A stretch of 64,000 bases of DNA, from NCBI RefSeq assembly GCF_000419445.1, contig NZ_AULK01000001.1, forward strand, positions 62,001 to 126,000, read 5' to 3'. Below, piece by piece: positions 17,796 to 27,113 of the stretch. Position 1 is the first letter of the stretch; each line of letters starts with the position of its first letter. This DNA comes from Gryllotalpicola ginsengisoli DSM 22003 (GTDB lineage Bacteria > Actinomycetota > Actinomycetes > Actinomycetales > Microbacteriaceae). The notes beneath the pieces are model-generated. The model was not told the DNA's origin. It was given only the letters and a program-made list of their open reading frames with translations, and did no database searches. The translations under genes were made by a program, and so were the position numbers.

Positions 17796-19312
17796 TGGGG
17801 CGGCACGTGCGCGAACCCGACCTCGCCGCCCTGACCAGCTGGTACGCCGCGGGCTGGAAGGGGCTCAAGGTCGCCGTGTTCGGCCTCGGCAAGACCGGCT
17901 TCTCGGTGGCCGACACGCTCGTCGAGCTCGGCAGCGAGGTGCTGGTCGTCACCCAGCAGGCCGACGAGGAGCGCAGCAGGCTGCTCGAGGTGATCGGCGC
18001 CGAGCTGGTCGTCGACGAGACGCTCGCCGAGGCCCCCGCGCGCCTGCTCGAGTTCGAGCCCGACCTCGTGGTCGCGAACCCCGGCTTCCCGCCCAGCCAC
18101 CCGATCCTGCGCTGGGCGCAGCAGGCGGGACTGCCGGTGTGGGGCGACATCGAACTCGCGTGGCGTCTGCGCGACAAGGTGGCGAACGCGAAGAGCGGTG
18201 GCCCGGCCGACTGGATCCTCATCACCGGCACCAACGGGAAGACCACCACGACCCGGCTCACCGCCACCTTCCTCGCCGCGGCCGGCCTACGGGCCGCGCC
18301 CGCCGGCAACATCGGCGTCCCAGTGCTCGACGCGATCCGCGACCCGCAGGGCTTCGACGTGCTCGTCGTGGAGCTGTCGAGCCACCAGCTGCACCACGTG
18401 AACCGGCACCCGGGCGGCGAGCTGCGCCCGTGGGCGAGCGTCTGCCTCAACATCGCCGAGGACCACCTCGAGTGGCACGGCTCGTTCGACGCCTACCGCG
18501 CCGCCAAGGCTCGCGTGTACGACAACACCCGGGTGGCGTGCGTCTACAACAAGGCCGACGACGAGACGCTGCACATGGTCGAGGAGGCCGACGTCGAGGA
18601 GGGCGCCCGCGCGATCGGCTTCGGCCTCGGCGTGCCCGGCCCGAGCGACTTCGGGATCATCGACGGCATCCTCGTCGACCGGGCCTTCCTCGACGAGCGG
18701 CGCACGAGCGCGCTCGAGCTGACCACCGTCGCCGAGCTCGCCGACGCCGGGCTCGCCGCCCCGCACCTCGTCGCGAACGTCCTCGCGGCCGCCGCGCTCG
18801 CGCGCTCCTACGGCGTGGAGACCGGCGTGATCCACGACGCGCTGAAGACCTTCCGGCTCGACTCCCACCGCATCGAACTCGTCGCCACGAGCGACGGCGT
18901 CGCCTGGGTCGACGACTCCAAGGCGACCAACCCGCACGCAGCGGATGCGTCGCTGAGGGCCTACCCGTCGGTGGTCTGGGTCGCCGGCGGACTGCTCAAG
19001 GGCGTCGAGGTCGACGAGCTCGTCGCCGCCCACGCGGGCCGGCTCCGGGCGGCCATCCTGATCGGACGCGACCGCGAGCGGCTGCGGCAGGCCTTCGCCG
19101 CCCACGCGCCGGGCGTGACGGTGTTCGAGGTCGACGCTCCCGACGCCGAGGTGATGCCGGCCGTCGTGCGCTACGCCGCGTCGGTCGCGCAGGACGGCGA
19201 CACCGTGCTGCTCGCACCCGCCGCCGCGTCGATGGACCAGTTCGCCGACTACGCCGAGCGGGGCCGGCGCTTCGCCGACGCCGTGCGCGCGCACCTGTCG
19301 ATCGACTCGTGA
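17795..19312 (+). CDS. murD: UDP-N-acetylmuramoyl-L-alanine--D-glutamate ligase
   Basis: Adds D-Glu to UDP-MurNAc-L-Ala. The 505-residue protein has the N-terminal Rossmann loop VFGLGKTGFS, the ATP loop ITGTNGKTTTTRLT, GNIGVPVLDA, VELSSHQLHH and WVDDSKATNPHA, all typical of MurD. The ATG overlaps the mraY stop (TGATG). The open frame extends upstream inside mraY in another reading, which is a high-GC shadow. The protein is slightly longer than average because of an N-terminal lead of about 25 residues. Confidence 0.95.
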   Translation: MGRHVREPDLAALTSWYAAGWKGLKVAVFGLGKTGFSVADTLVELGSEVLVVTQQADEERSRLLEVIGAELVVDETLAEAPARLLEFEPDLVVANPGFPPSHPILRWAQQAGLPVWGDIELAWRLRDKVANAKSGGPADWILITGTNGKTTTTRLTATFLAAAGLRAAPAGNIGVPVLDAIRDPQGFDVLVVELSSHQLHHVNRHPGGELRPWASVCLNIAEDHLEWHGSFDAYRAAKARVYDNTRVACVYNKADDETLHMVEEADVEEGARAIGFGLGVPGPSDFGIIDGILVDRAFLDERRTSALELTTVAELADAGLAAPHLVANVLAAAALARSYGVETGVIHDALKTFRLDSHRIELVATSDGVAWVDDSKATNPHAADASLRAYPSVVWVAGGLLKGVEVDELVAAHAGRLRAAILIGRDRERLRQAFAAHAPGVTVFEVDAPDAEVMPAVVRYAASVAQDGDTVLLAPAAASMDQFADYAERGRRFADAVRAHLSIDS

Positions 19313-19370
19313 GGGGCGCCGACGGCGTGCCGGGCGCCGGGCCGCGGCATCCGTTTGTGAGGATGGCCGG

Positions 19371-20600
19371 GTGACGACCGAGGCGAACCGCGAGCAGTCA
19401 GCGCATCCGTACGCGGACGGCGCCGAACGTGCGCGCGCCGCGATGCACTCGGCGCGCATCTCGCTGGGCCGGGCGTTCGAGGCCGAGTCGTCGAACTACT
19501 TCCTGCTGCTCGGGCTCACCCTGTTCATGGTCTGCTTCGGCCTGCTCATGGTGCTCTCGTCGTCCTACGTGCATGCGCACGCGGACGGCTCGAGCTTCCT
19601 CTCCAACTTCCTCTCCCAGGGCTCGTACGCGCTGATCGGCGTGCCGCTGATGCTCTTCGTCTCGCGGATCCCGCAGCGGTTCTGGGAGCGCTGGGCGTGG
19701 ATCGGGCTCGTCGCCACGAGCGCGCTGCAACTGCTCGTCGTCTTCACCCCCCTGGGCTACGGCATCAACAACAACGTCAACTGGCTCCGGCTCGGCCCGG
19801 TCATGTTCCAGCCGTCCGAGCTGATCAAGATCGCGCTCGTGATCTGGCTCGGCATGTTCCTCGCCAAGAAAGAGGCGCGGCTGAAGGAGTTCCGCTTCGC
19901 GCTGCTGCCGGCGCTCATCGTCGCGCTGGTCCCGCTCGCGCTGGTGATGAAGGGAGAGGACCTCGGCACGGTCATGATCATGGGCCTGCTGATCATGGGC
20001 GCGCTGTTCTTCGCGGGAATCCCGGTCTGGCAGCTGCTGGTCGTCGGGGCCGTGGCGGGCGCGGGCGCGTTCGCGCTCGCCTTCTCCTCGCAGAACCGCG
20101 TGCACCGCATCATGGCGTTCCTGCACCCCGACGCGGCCGACCCGAACGGAACCGGCTACCAGGTGCTGCAGGGCAAGTGGGGAATGGCCAACGGCGGCAT
20201 CTTCGGCGTCGGCCTCGGCAACTCGCAGTCGAAGTGGAACTGGCTGCCCGCCTCCTCCACCGACTTCATCTTCGCCATCACGGCCGAGGAGCTCGGGCTG
20301 ATCGGCGCGGTACTCGTGCTGCTGCTGTTCGTCGCGCTGGCCTTCGTGCTGATGCGCATCGTGCGGGCGGCGCCCACGACCTTCGCCCGCGTCGTCACCG
20401 GCGGCGTGCTCGTCTGGCTCATCGGCCAGGCGATGGTCAACGTGGCGGTCGTGCTCGGCCTGTTCCCCGTGCTCGGGGTGCCGTTGCCGCTCATCTCCTC
20501 GGGCGGCACGGCGCTCATCTCGACGCTCGCCGCGCTCGGCATCGTGCTCTCCTTCGCCCGTCAGGAGCGCTCAGCGGCCCGCGCTAGCCTCAAGCGGTGA
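19371..20600 (+). CDS. ftsW: Lipid II polymerase FtsW (SEDS family)
   Basis: Septal peptidoglycan glycosyltransferase that works with FtsI. The 409-residue protein has about ten membrane helices, a 40-residue cytoplasmic lead, WLRLGPVMFQPSE, KGEDLGTVMIM, and the conserved C-terminal block LPLISSGGTALIS. The GTG start is preceded by GAGGAT 6 nt upstream, a leaderless-type arrangement. The last four bases overlap murG. Confidence 0.95.
   Translation: MTTEANREQSAHPYADGAERARAAMHSARISLGRAFEAESSNYFLLLGLTLFMVCFGLLMVLSSSYVHAHADGSSFLSNFLSQGSYALIGVPLMLFVSRIPQRFWERWAWIGLVATSALQLLVVFTPLGYGINNNVNWLRLGPVMFQPSELIKIALVIWLGMFLAKKEARLKEFRFALLPALIVALVPLALVMKGEDLGTVMIMGLLIMGALFFAGIPVWQLLVVGAVAGAGAFALAFSSQNRVHRIMAFLHPDAADPNGTGYQVLQGKWGMANGGIFGVGLGNSQSKWNWLPASSTDFIFAITAEELGLIGAVLVLLLFVALAFVLMRIVRAAPTTFARVVTGGVLVWLIGQAMVNVAVVLGLFPVLGVPLPLISSGGTALISTLAALGIVLSFARQERSAARASLKR
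20585..20590 (+). promoter_or_regulatory. Putative internal -10 ahead of murG
   Basis: TAGCCT lies inside the 3' end of ftsW and ends 6 nt before the GTG of murG. If active it would give a leaderless murG transcript independent of upstream promoters. The hexamer is also coding, so chance remains possible. Confidence 0.35.
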
Positions 20601-21673
20601 CCACCTACCTGCTCGCCGGCGGAGGCACCGCCGGCCACGTCAACCCGCTGCTGGCCACCGCGGACAAGCTCCGCGAAACCCACTCCGACGCGCAGGCGCT
20701 GGTGCTCGGCACCGCCGAGGGCCTCGAGGCGCGGCTCGTGCCGCAGCGCGGCTACGAACTGCTGACGGTCCCGAAGCTGCCCTTCCCGCGCCGGCCGAAC
20801 CTTGCGGCGCTGCGCTTCCCCGCCGCCTGGAGCGCCTCGGTGAAGCGGGTGGAGGAGATGATCCGCGAGCGGGGCGTCGATGTCGTCGTCGGCTTCGGCG
20901 GCTACGCATCCGCCCCCGCCTATCAGGCGGCCCGCCGCACCGGCACGCCGCTCGTGCTGCACGAGGCGAACGCGATGCCGGGCCTGGCCAACCGGCTCGG
21001 GGCCCGCTTCACCCGGTACGTCGGCGTCGCGTTCCACAACACCCGCCTGCCGCACGCCCGCTTCGTCGGCATGCCGCTGCGCGCCGAGATCGAGACGCTC
21101 AACCGCCACGAGGTGCGCGTGCACGCCCGCAACGCCTTCGACCTCGACGAGCGCCCCGTGCTGCTCGTCACCGGCGGATCGCTCGGCGCCCGGCGCATCA
21201 ACCGCACCATGCTCGCCGCGGCCCGGGCCGTGCTCGACGCCGGGTACCAGGTGCTGCACATCCAGGGCAACGCGCACGAGTTCGACGACCCGGGACTGCC
21301 CGGTTACCACCTCATCGACTACTGCGACGACATGCATCAGGCCCTCGCCGCGGCCGACTTCGTCGTGAGCCGCGCCGGCGCCGCGACCGTCAGCGAGCTG
21401 ACCGCGCTGGGGCTGCCCGCCGTCTATGTGCCCTACCCGGTCGGCAACGGCGAGCAGCGCTTCAACGCCGCCGACGTGGTGAAGGCCGGCGGCGGCCTGC
21501 TGGTGGACGACGCCCGGTTCACCGACGACTGGGTGCGCACGCAGCTGGTGCCGCTGCTGGTCGACGAGGGGCGCTGCATGATCATGGCGGATGCCGCGGC
21601 CTCCGTCGGCGTGCGCGACGGCGCCGCCCGCCTCGTCGCCCTGATCGACGAGGCGCGGGAAGGGCGTGCCTGA
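20597..21673 (+). CDS. murG: UDP-GlcNAc:lipid I N-acetylglucosamine transferase MurG
   Basis: Converts lipid I to lipid II on the inner membrane face. The 358-residue GT-B enzyme has the N-terminal GGGTAGHVNPLLA loop, VVGFGGYASAPAYQAA, VTGGSLGARRIN and the UDP site SRAGAATVSELTALGLPAVYV. The GTG start overlaps ftsW, and a -10-like hexamer sits 6 nt before it. Confidence 0.95.
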   Translation: MTTYLLAGGGTAGHVNPLLATADKLRETHSDAQALVLGTAEGLEARLVPQRGYELLTVPKLPFPRRPNLAALRFPAAWSASVKRVEEMIRERGVDVVVGFGGYASAPAYQAARRTGTPLVLHEANAMPGLANRLGARFTRYVGVAFHNTRLPHARFVGMPLRAEIETLNRHEVRVHARNAFDLDERPVLLVTGGSLGARRINRTMLAAARAVLDAGYQVLHIQGNAHEFDDPGLPGYHLIDYCDDMHQALAAADFVVSRAGAATVSELTALGLPAVYVPYPVGNGEQRFNAADVVKAGGGLLVDDARFTDDWVRTQLVPLLVDEGRCMIMADAAASVGVRDGAARLVALIDEAREGRA

Positions 21674-21696
21674 CCGGATCATCCAGCACCGGCGGC

Positions 21697-21702
21697 GATA
21701 CT
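21697..21702 (+). promoter_or_regulatory. Putative -10 of murC
   Basis: GATACT is followed by 7 nt and the GTG of murC in the 36-nt murG-murC gap. No ribosome site is visible, so a leaderless transcript is suggested. Confidence 0.45.
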
Positions 21703-21709
21703 GGACCCC

Positions 21710-23110
21710 GTGATCAAGCCCGACCTCTCCCAGCCCCTGCCCGAGACGATCGGCACGGCGCACTTCGTGGGAATCGGCGGTTCGGGCATGAACGGCATCG
21801 CCCGGCTCTTCCTCGCCGCCGGCATCCGCGTGACCGGGAGCGACCGGGTGGAGAGCGAGTACACGCAGGCGCTGCGGCGGCTCGGCGCGAAGATCGCGAT
21901 CGGCCACGACGCGGCGAACGTCGGCGACGCCGACACGCTCGTGGTCACCGGCGCGCTGTGGCAGGACAACCCCGAGTACCAGTACGCGCTCGCGCACGGC
22001 ATCCCGGTGCTGCACCGCTCCCAGGCGCTCGCCTGGCTCACCCGCGGCAGCCGCCTGGTCGCCGTCGCCGGCGCACACGGCAAGTCGACCACCACGGGCA
22101 TGCTCGCCACCGCGCTGCTGCAGCTCGGCGCCGACCCCAGCTTCGTGAACGGCGCCGTGATCGAGGGGGTCGAGACCAGCGCCGGGCACGGCGAGTCGGA
22201 TCTGTTCGTCATCGAGGCCGACGAATCGGACGGCTCGTTCCTGCTGTACGACACCGCCGTCGCCCTCATCACCAACGTCGACGACGACCACCTCGACCAC
22301 TACGGCAGCTACGGCGCCGTGGAGGACGCCTTCGTCACCTTCGCCGACGCCGCCCGCGAGTTCGTCGTGATCAACGCCGACGACCCGGGCGCGCAGGCCG
22401 TCGCGGCGCGCCTCGCGCACCCGAACGTGGTCACCTTCGGCGAAGCCGCCGAGGCGGACGTGCGAGTCGGCGACGTGTCCACCGAGGGGCCGGTCGCGTT
22501 CACGCTCACCCTCGGCGGGGCCGCACACCGGGTGCAGCTGAAGGTGCCGGGCCGGCACAACGCGTTCAACGCGGCCGCCGCCTTCGCCGTGCTGACCGGC
22601 CTCGGCTTCGACCCCTCGGCCGTCGTGGACGCCCTCGCCCGGTTCGGCGGCACCCACCGGCGCTTCGAGCTGCACGGCACCGTCGGGGGAGTGAGCGTCT
22701 ACGACGACTACGCGCACCACCCGGCCGAGGTGCAGGCCGTGCTGCAGGCCGCCCGCAGCGTCGTCGGCACGGGGCGCATCATCGCCGTGCACCAGCCGCA
22801 CACCTACAGCCGCACCCAGCGCCTGGCGCAGGAGTTCGCCGAGGTGCTCGAGGACTACGCCGACGAGACCGTCGTGCTCGACGTGTTCGGCGCCCGGGAG
22901 GACCCGGTCCCCGGCGTCACCGGCGAGCTGGTCTCGGCGCGCTTCCGCGACCCGCAGAAGGTCGCGTTCATCGCCGACTGGCAGCAGGCCGCCGACTACA
23001 CGGCCGAGCACGCGCAGGCAGGCGACATCGTGCTCACCCTCGGCTGCGGGAACGTGAACCTGATCGTCCCGCAGCTCCTCGACGCGCTGCACACGGCGAA
23101 GGGGGCCTGA
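21710..23110 (+). CDS. murC: UDP-N-acetylmuramate--L-alanine ligase
   Basis: First amino acid addition to UDP-MurNAc. The 466-residue protein has [16 protein letters not shown] at the N-terminus, the ATP loop [34 protein letters not shown] and [11 protein letters not shown], a complete MurC set. It starts with GTG; the next gene, ftsQ, begins one base after the stop. Confidence 0.95.
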   Translation: MIKPDLSQPLPETIGTAHFVGIGGSGMNGIARLFLAAGIRVTGSDRVESEYTQALRRLGAKIAIGHDAANVGDADTLVVTGALWQDNPEYQYALAHGIPVLHRSQALAWLTRGSRLVAVAGAHGKSTTTGMLATALLQLGADPSFVNGAVIEGVETSAGHGESDLFVIEADESDGSFLLYDTAVALITNVDDDHLDHYGSYGAVEDAFVTFADAAREFVVINADDPGAQAVAARLAHPNVVTFGEAAEADVRVGDVSTEGPVAFTLTLGGAAHRVQLKVPGRHNAFNAAAAFAVLTGLGFDPSAVVDALARFGGTHRRFELHGTVGGVSVYDDYAHHPAEVQAVLQAARSVVGTGRIIAVHQPHTYSRTQRLAQEFAEVLEDYADETVVLDVFGAREDPVPGVTGELVSARFRDPQKVAFIADWQQAADYTAEHAQAGDIVLTLGCGNVNLIVPQLLDALHTAKGA

Positions 23111-23111
23111 G

Positions 23112-24086
23112 GTGAGGCGCCCCACCGCTCCCGCAGCGCGCCCGGCGCCCGCCCCGGGGCCGCGGCCGCGTCCCGTCGAGGAGGACCGGCGGGAGGCATC
23201 CGTGCTCGTCGACGACGAGCAGATCACCGAGGTCGTCGAGCCGCTCGAGACCGACCGCGGGCAGCAGAAGACGACGGATGCCGCGCCCGATCGCCTTCCG
23301 CACGAGCCGCTGATCGGCCGCTTCGAGGCGTGGCGCACGGTGCAGGCCGCCGCGCGCGCCCGCCGGCGTGTGGAGCGCAGGGAGGCGCGCCGGTTCACGG
23401 CCAGGGTTCGCCGACTGCGCCTGGCCTGGCTGATCGGCACCGCCGTCGTCGTGGTCGTCATCGGGGGAGCGGTGGCGACGGCCTTCTCGCCGCTGATGGC
23501 GCTGCGCCACATCGAGGTGGTGGGCACCCATCGCATCAAGTCCGCCGACGTGGTCGCGGCTCTCAAGCACGAGCTCGGCACCCCGCTGCCACTCGTGCGC
23601 GACTCCGACGTGCAGCACGACCTCGACGACTTCCGGCTCATCGAGTCGTATTCCACCCAGCTGCAGCCCCCGTCGACGATCGTGGTGCGCATCACCGAGC
23701 GCACGCCGATCGGGTCGGTCAAGGCGGGCACCGGCTACCAGCTCGTCGACCAGGCGGGTGTCGTCATCTCGCAGAGCGCGAAGCAGCCGTCCGGGTACCC
23801 GCTGATCAGCCTGGCGAAGGGCCAGTCGCCGCAGACGTCGCCGATCTTCGCGGCCATCGGCGACGTGCTGACGGCGCTGCCGGACTCCGTGAGCGACAAG
23901 GTCACGACGGCGAGCGCCTCGTCGGCCAACGCGGTGACCCTCACGCTGCACGGCGGGAAGACCGTCGTCTGGGGCGGCGCGGACGACGCGGAGCTCAAGG
24001 CGGAGGTGCTCAGCGCGCTGTTGAAGGGCGCGCCGAACGCCTCGCGCTACGACGTCTCGAGCCCGACGAGCCCCGTCACCAAGTGA
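23112..24086 (+). CDS. ftsQ: Cell division protein FtsQ/DivIB
   Basis: Divisome assembly protein of 324 residues. A long proline- and arginine-rich cytoplasmic part (about 115 residues) precedes one membrane helix (LAWLIGTAVVVVVIGGAV). A POTRA domain begins at ALRHIEVVGTHRIKSADVV, followed by the FtsQ beta domain with RITERTPIGSV. The GTG start directly follows murC. No ftsA is present, as usual in actinobacteria. Confidence 0.92.
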   Translation: MRRPTAPAARPAPAPGPRPRPVEEDRREASVLVDDEQITEVVEPLETDRGQQKTTDAAPDRLPHEPLIGRFEAWRTVQAAARARRRVERREARRFTARVRRLRLAWLIGTAVVVVVIGGAVATAFSPLMALRHIEVVGTHRIKSADVVAALKHELGTPLPLVRDSDVQHDLDDFRLIESYSTQLQPPSTIVVRITERTPIGSVKAGTGYQLVDQAGVVISQSAKQPSGYPLISLAKGQSPQTSPIFAAIGDVLTALPDSVSDKVTTASASSANAVTLTLHGGKTVVWGGADDAELKAEVLSALLKGAPNASRYDVSSPTSPVTK

Positions 24087-24217
24087 CGCCGGTGCGCCGC
24101 CGGCCCGGCAGCCCCCGATCTTCACGGCAAATCGGCGACACGCGCACGCACGCGTCCGGCTGCCACGGGCCGGGCCCTACTCTCGGGTCAAGGAATTGCA
24201 TACCGAGCAAAACTTTT

Positions 24218-24240
24218 ACCTTCTAGTTGAGGTTGAAGGT
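24218..24240 (+). repeat. Inverted repeat in the ftsZ leader
   Basis: ACCTTC (24218-24223) and GAAGGT (24235-24240) face each other across 11 nt, just ahead of the ftsZ ribosome site. The surrounding stretch 24190-24245 is AT-richer than its neighbourhood, as expected for a promoter; TTGCAT at 24196 is a possible -35. It may be an ftsZ operator or a leader hairpin. Confidence 0.5.
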
Positions 24241-24259
24241 TCCCAGCGGAGGCCAGAGC

Positions 24260-25420
24260 GTGAGCACAAACCAGAACTATCTCGCCGTCATCAAGGTGGT
24301 CGGCATCGGCGGCGGCGGCGTCAACGCCGTCAACCGCATGATCGAGCTCGGCCTGCGCGGGGTCGAGTTCATCGCCATCAACACCGACGCCCAGGCGCTG
24401 CTCATGAGCGACGCCGACGTCAAGCTCGACGTGGGCCGCGAGATCACCCGCGGCCTCGGCGCGGGCGCCGACCCCGAGGTCGGCCGCCGCGCGGCGGAGG
24501 ACCACGCCGAGGAGATCGAGGAGGCGCTGGCCGGCGCCGACATGGTGTTCGTCACCGCCGGCGAAGGCGGCGGCACGGGCACCGGCGGCGCGCCGGTCGT
24601 GGCCCGCATCGCGAAGTCCATCGGCGCGCTGACGATCGGCGTCGTCACCAAGCCGTTCAGCTTCGAGGGCAAGCGCCGCGCCGACTCCGCCGCCGCCGGC
24701 GTCGCGCGCCTCAAGGAAGAGGTCGACACCCTCATCGTCGTGCCGAACGACCGGCTGCTCGAGATCAGCGACCGCGGCATCAGCATGATGGAGGCCTTCA
24801 CCACGGCCGACCAGGTGCTGCTGGCCGGAGTGCAGGGCATCACCGACCTGATCACCACGCCCGGTTTGATCAACCTCGACTTCGCCGACGTCAAGTCCGT
24901 CATGCAGGGCGCCGGAAGCGCCCTGATGGGCATCGGCTCCTCGCGGGGCGCCGACCGGGCGATCAAGGCCGCCGAGCTCGCGGTCGCGAGCCCCCTGCTC
25001 GAGGCGAGCATCGAAGGCGCCCGCGGCGTGCTGCTCTCCATCCAGGGCGGCAGCAACCTCGGCATCTTCGAGATCAACGACGCGGCCCGCCTGGTGCAGG
25101 AGGTCGTGCACCCCGAGGCGAACATCATCTTCGGAACCGTGATCGACGACACGCTCGGCGACGAGGTGCGCGTCACCGTCATCGCCGCCGGCTTCGACGG
25201 CGGCGAACCGAACGCCAAGGTCGAGCCGAGCCACCGCGCCGATGCCATCGGCGCAGCCGACGAGCCCGCCCCGGTGCTCGAGGACACGGCGGCCCTCGCC
25301 CCCGAGGAGCTGCCGGTCGCCGCGTGGGAGCCCACCGTCCCCGCCGAGACGCCGCGGCTTCCGGCCGACAGCGACTTCGACGACGCCGACGGCATCGACA
25401 TCCCTGATTTTCTGAAATGA
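24260..25420 (+). CDS. ftsZ: Cell division GTPase FtsZ
   Basis: Tubulin homologue forming the Z ring. The 386-residue protein has [13 protein letters not shown], the tubulin signature [20 protein letters not shown], the synergy-loop region [18 protein letters not shown], a variable linker of about 60 residues and the C-terminal docking peptide GIDIPDFLK. The GTG start follows a GGAGG site; an upstream in-frame extension of 11 codons lacks one. A 173-nt gap after ftsQ carries the likely promoter. Confidence 0.97.
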   Translation: MSTNQNYLAVIKVVGIGGGGVNAVNRMIELGLRGVEFIAINTDAQALLMSDADVKLDVGREITRGLGAGADPEVGRRAAEDHAEEIEEALAGADMVFVTAGEGGGTGTGGAPVVARIAKSIGALTIGVVTKPFSFEGKRRADSAAAGVARLKEEVDTLIVVPNDRLLEISDRGISMMEAFTTADQVLLAGVQGITDLITTPGLINLDFADVKSVMQGAGSALMGIGSSRGADRAIKAAELAVASPLLEASIEGARGVLLSIQGGSNLGIFEINDAARLVQEVVHPEANIIFGTVIDDTLGDEVRVTVIAAGFDGGEPNAKVEPSHRADAIGAADEPAPVLEDTAALAPEELPVAAWEPTVPAETPRLPADSDFDDADGIDIPDFLK

Positions 25421-25455
25421 GCAAGGCTGGCCTGCCCGGCCAGGGCCTGAAGTAG

Positions 25456-26145
25456 GTGCGCGAACTCGCCGAGCGGCTGGCCGCCGTGCGCTCCGAGATC
25501 ACGGATGCCGCACGGGCGGCCGGCCGCGACGCGTCCGAGCTCACCACCATCGTCGTCACCAAGTTCCACCCCGCGTCGCTCGTGCGCGAGCTGCACGCCC
25601 TCGGCGTGCGCGACGTGGGGGAGAACCGGCACCAGGAGGCGCAGGCCAAGGCCGCGGAACTCGCCGCGCTCGACGACCTGACCTGGCACTTCATCGGGCA
25701 GCTGCAGAGCAACAAGGCCCGGCAGGTGAAGCGCTACTCGCACATCGTGCACTCGGTCGACCGCCCGGCGCTCGTCGACGCGCTCGCGCGCCGCGACGGC
25801 GACCCCGAGGACGAGGTGGTGGAGGTGTTCCTCCAGCTCAACCTCACCGACGACCCCGCACGCGGCGGCGTCGCGCCCGAGCGGCTCGAGGCCCTCGCCG
25901 AGCACGCCCTGCGCGCGCCGGGCCTGCGGGTGCGCGGGGTGATGGCGGTCGCGCCTCTGGGCGAGGAGCCCCGCGCGGCGTTCGCGCGGGTGCGCGAGGC
26001 ATCCGATCGTCTGCGCTCGCTCGCGCCCGACGCGCGCGCGATCTCGGCGGGCATGTCCGGCGACTTCCGCGAGGCGATCCTCGAAGGCGCGACACACCTT
26101 CGCATCGGCACGGCAATCACGGGATCGCGGCCGACCCCGCGTTAA
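25456..26145 (+). CDS. yggS: YggS-type pyridoxal 5'-phosphate homeostasis protein
   Basis: A 229-residue single-barrel PLP carrier. The PLP lysine is in [41 protein letters not shown] and the C-terminal [20 protein letters not shown] block are diagnostic. The GTG begins 35 nt after ftsZ. In related clusters a pgeF (YfiH) gene usually lies between ftsZ and yggS; only a 12-codon frame beginning at the ftsZ stop (ATGA) and a short hairpin are found here. Confidence 0.92.
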   Translation: MRELAERLAAVRSEITDAARAAGRDASELTTIVVTKFHPASLVRELHALGVRDVGENRHQEAQAKAAELAALDDLTWHFIGQLQSNKARQVKRYSHIVHSVDRPALVDALARRDGDPEDEVVEVFLQLNLTDDPARGGVAPERLEALAEHALRAPGLRVRGVMAVAPLGEEPRAAFARVREASDRLRSLAPDARAISAGMSGDFREAILEGATHLRIGTAITGSRPTPR

Positions 26146-26197
26146 TCTGGCCCGGTCAGGGAGATCTGGCGCACGGGCAACCAGTACGGAGGAAGAG

Positions 26198-26689
26198 ATG
26201 GCGAACCCGCTCAAGAAGACGATGGTCTACCTCGGCCTCGCCGACGAGGAGTTCGAGTACGAGGAGGAGCACGCGCGCGAGAGTGCTCCTGCGCCCCAGC
26301 CGGCCCCCGCGCCGGTCGCCCCGGCGCCCCAGCCCCGCGCCGATCGCGCCCCCGTCGTACCGATCCGCAGCAAGTCCAACAACGTCAAGGCCCAGGTGGT
26401 GCCGGAAATGAACGAGATCCTGACGGTGCATCCGCGCCAGTACCGCGACGCGCAGGCGATCGCCGAGGCGTTCCGCGACGGCATCCCCGTGATCATCAAC
26501 CTCTCGCAGATGAACGACGGCGACGCGCGCCGCCTCATCGACTTCGCCAGCGGCCTGTCGCAGGGCCTGCTCGGCAAGATCGAGCGCGTCACCAACAAGG
26601 TGTTCCTGCTCTCGCCGCAGCACGTGTCGGTGCTCGGCGAGCAGAAGAGCGCCGCAGGCGACGCCGAGAGCTTCTTCGCGCAGGCGTGA
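26198..26689 (+). CDS. sepF: Z-ring anchoring protein SepF
   Basis: Membrane anchor for FtsZ in bacteria without FtsA. The 163-residue protein has an amphipathic N-terminus ([18 protein letters not shown]), a Pro/Ala-rich linker, and a C-terminal beta-rich domain with [36 protein letters not shown] and [11 protein letters not shown]. The ATG has a GGAGG site, and TAATCT at 26144 is a plausible -10. Position downstream of ftsZ fits its role. Confidence 0.94.
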   Translation: MANPLKKTMVYLGLADEEFEYEEEHARESAPAPQPAPAPVAPAPQPRADRAPVVPIRSKSNNVKAQVVPEMNEILTVHPRQYRDAQAIAEAFRDGIPVIINLSQMNDGDARRLIDFASGLSQGLLGKIERVTNKVFLLSPQHVSVLGEQKSAAGDAESFFAQA

Positions 26690-26740
26690 GCCGCGGCGCC
26701 GCGGCCAGGCAGTCCCCAGGCTCACGGCGCCGGCCTCCGC

Positions 26741-26746
26741 GATACT
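26741..26746 (+). promoter_or_regulatory. Putative -10 of the yggT gene
   Basis: GATACT is followed by 6 nt and the GTG start; the same hexamer and near-same spacing precede murC. It predicts a leaderless yggT message. Confidence 0.45.
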
Positions 26747-26752
26747 GAACCC

Positions 26753-27055
26753 GTGCTCGTCGTCTCGATCTTCGCGACCGTCGTCTACTACCTGCTGCTC
26801 ATCTACTTCCTCACCATGTGGGCGCGTTTCGTGCTCGACCTGGTGCGGCAACTCCGCCGCGGCTGGCGGCCCCGAGGGGTCAGCCTGGTCGCGGCGGAGG
26901 CCGTCTACACGGTGACGGACCCGCCGATCCGGCTCTTCCGCCGGCTCATGCCGCCGGTCGGCATGGGGCCCGTCGCCCTCGACTTCGGCTGGCCCATCAC
27001 CATGCTGTGCTGCATCGTCCTGATGTACGTCGCCGGGCAACTCATGGCTTTGTGA
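26753..27055 (+). CDS. YggT-family membrane protein
   Basis: A 100-residue protein with two membrane segments, ATVVYYLLLIYFLTMWARFV near the N-terminus and WPITMLCCIVLMYVAGQL at the C-terminus. Between them lies the family loop VYTVTDPPIRLFRRLMPP. YggT proteins sit beside sepF and divIVA in many Gram-positives, and a role in cell envelope or division is inferred from context only. The start is GTG with a -10 element 6 nt upstream. Confidence 0.88.
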   Translation: MLVVSIFATVVYYLLLIYFLTMWARFVLDLVRQLRRGWRPRGVSLVAAEAVYTVTDPPIRLFRRLMPPVGMGPVALDFGWPITMLCCIVLMYVAGQLMAL

Positions 27056-27113
27056 TTTGCTACGTTAGACGCACCACGTTCCACCACCGATAGACATCTA
27101 AGGGGCGACAGCC

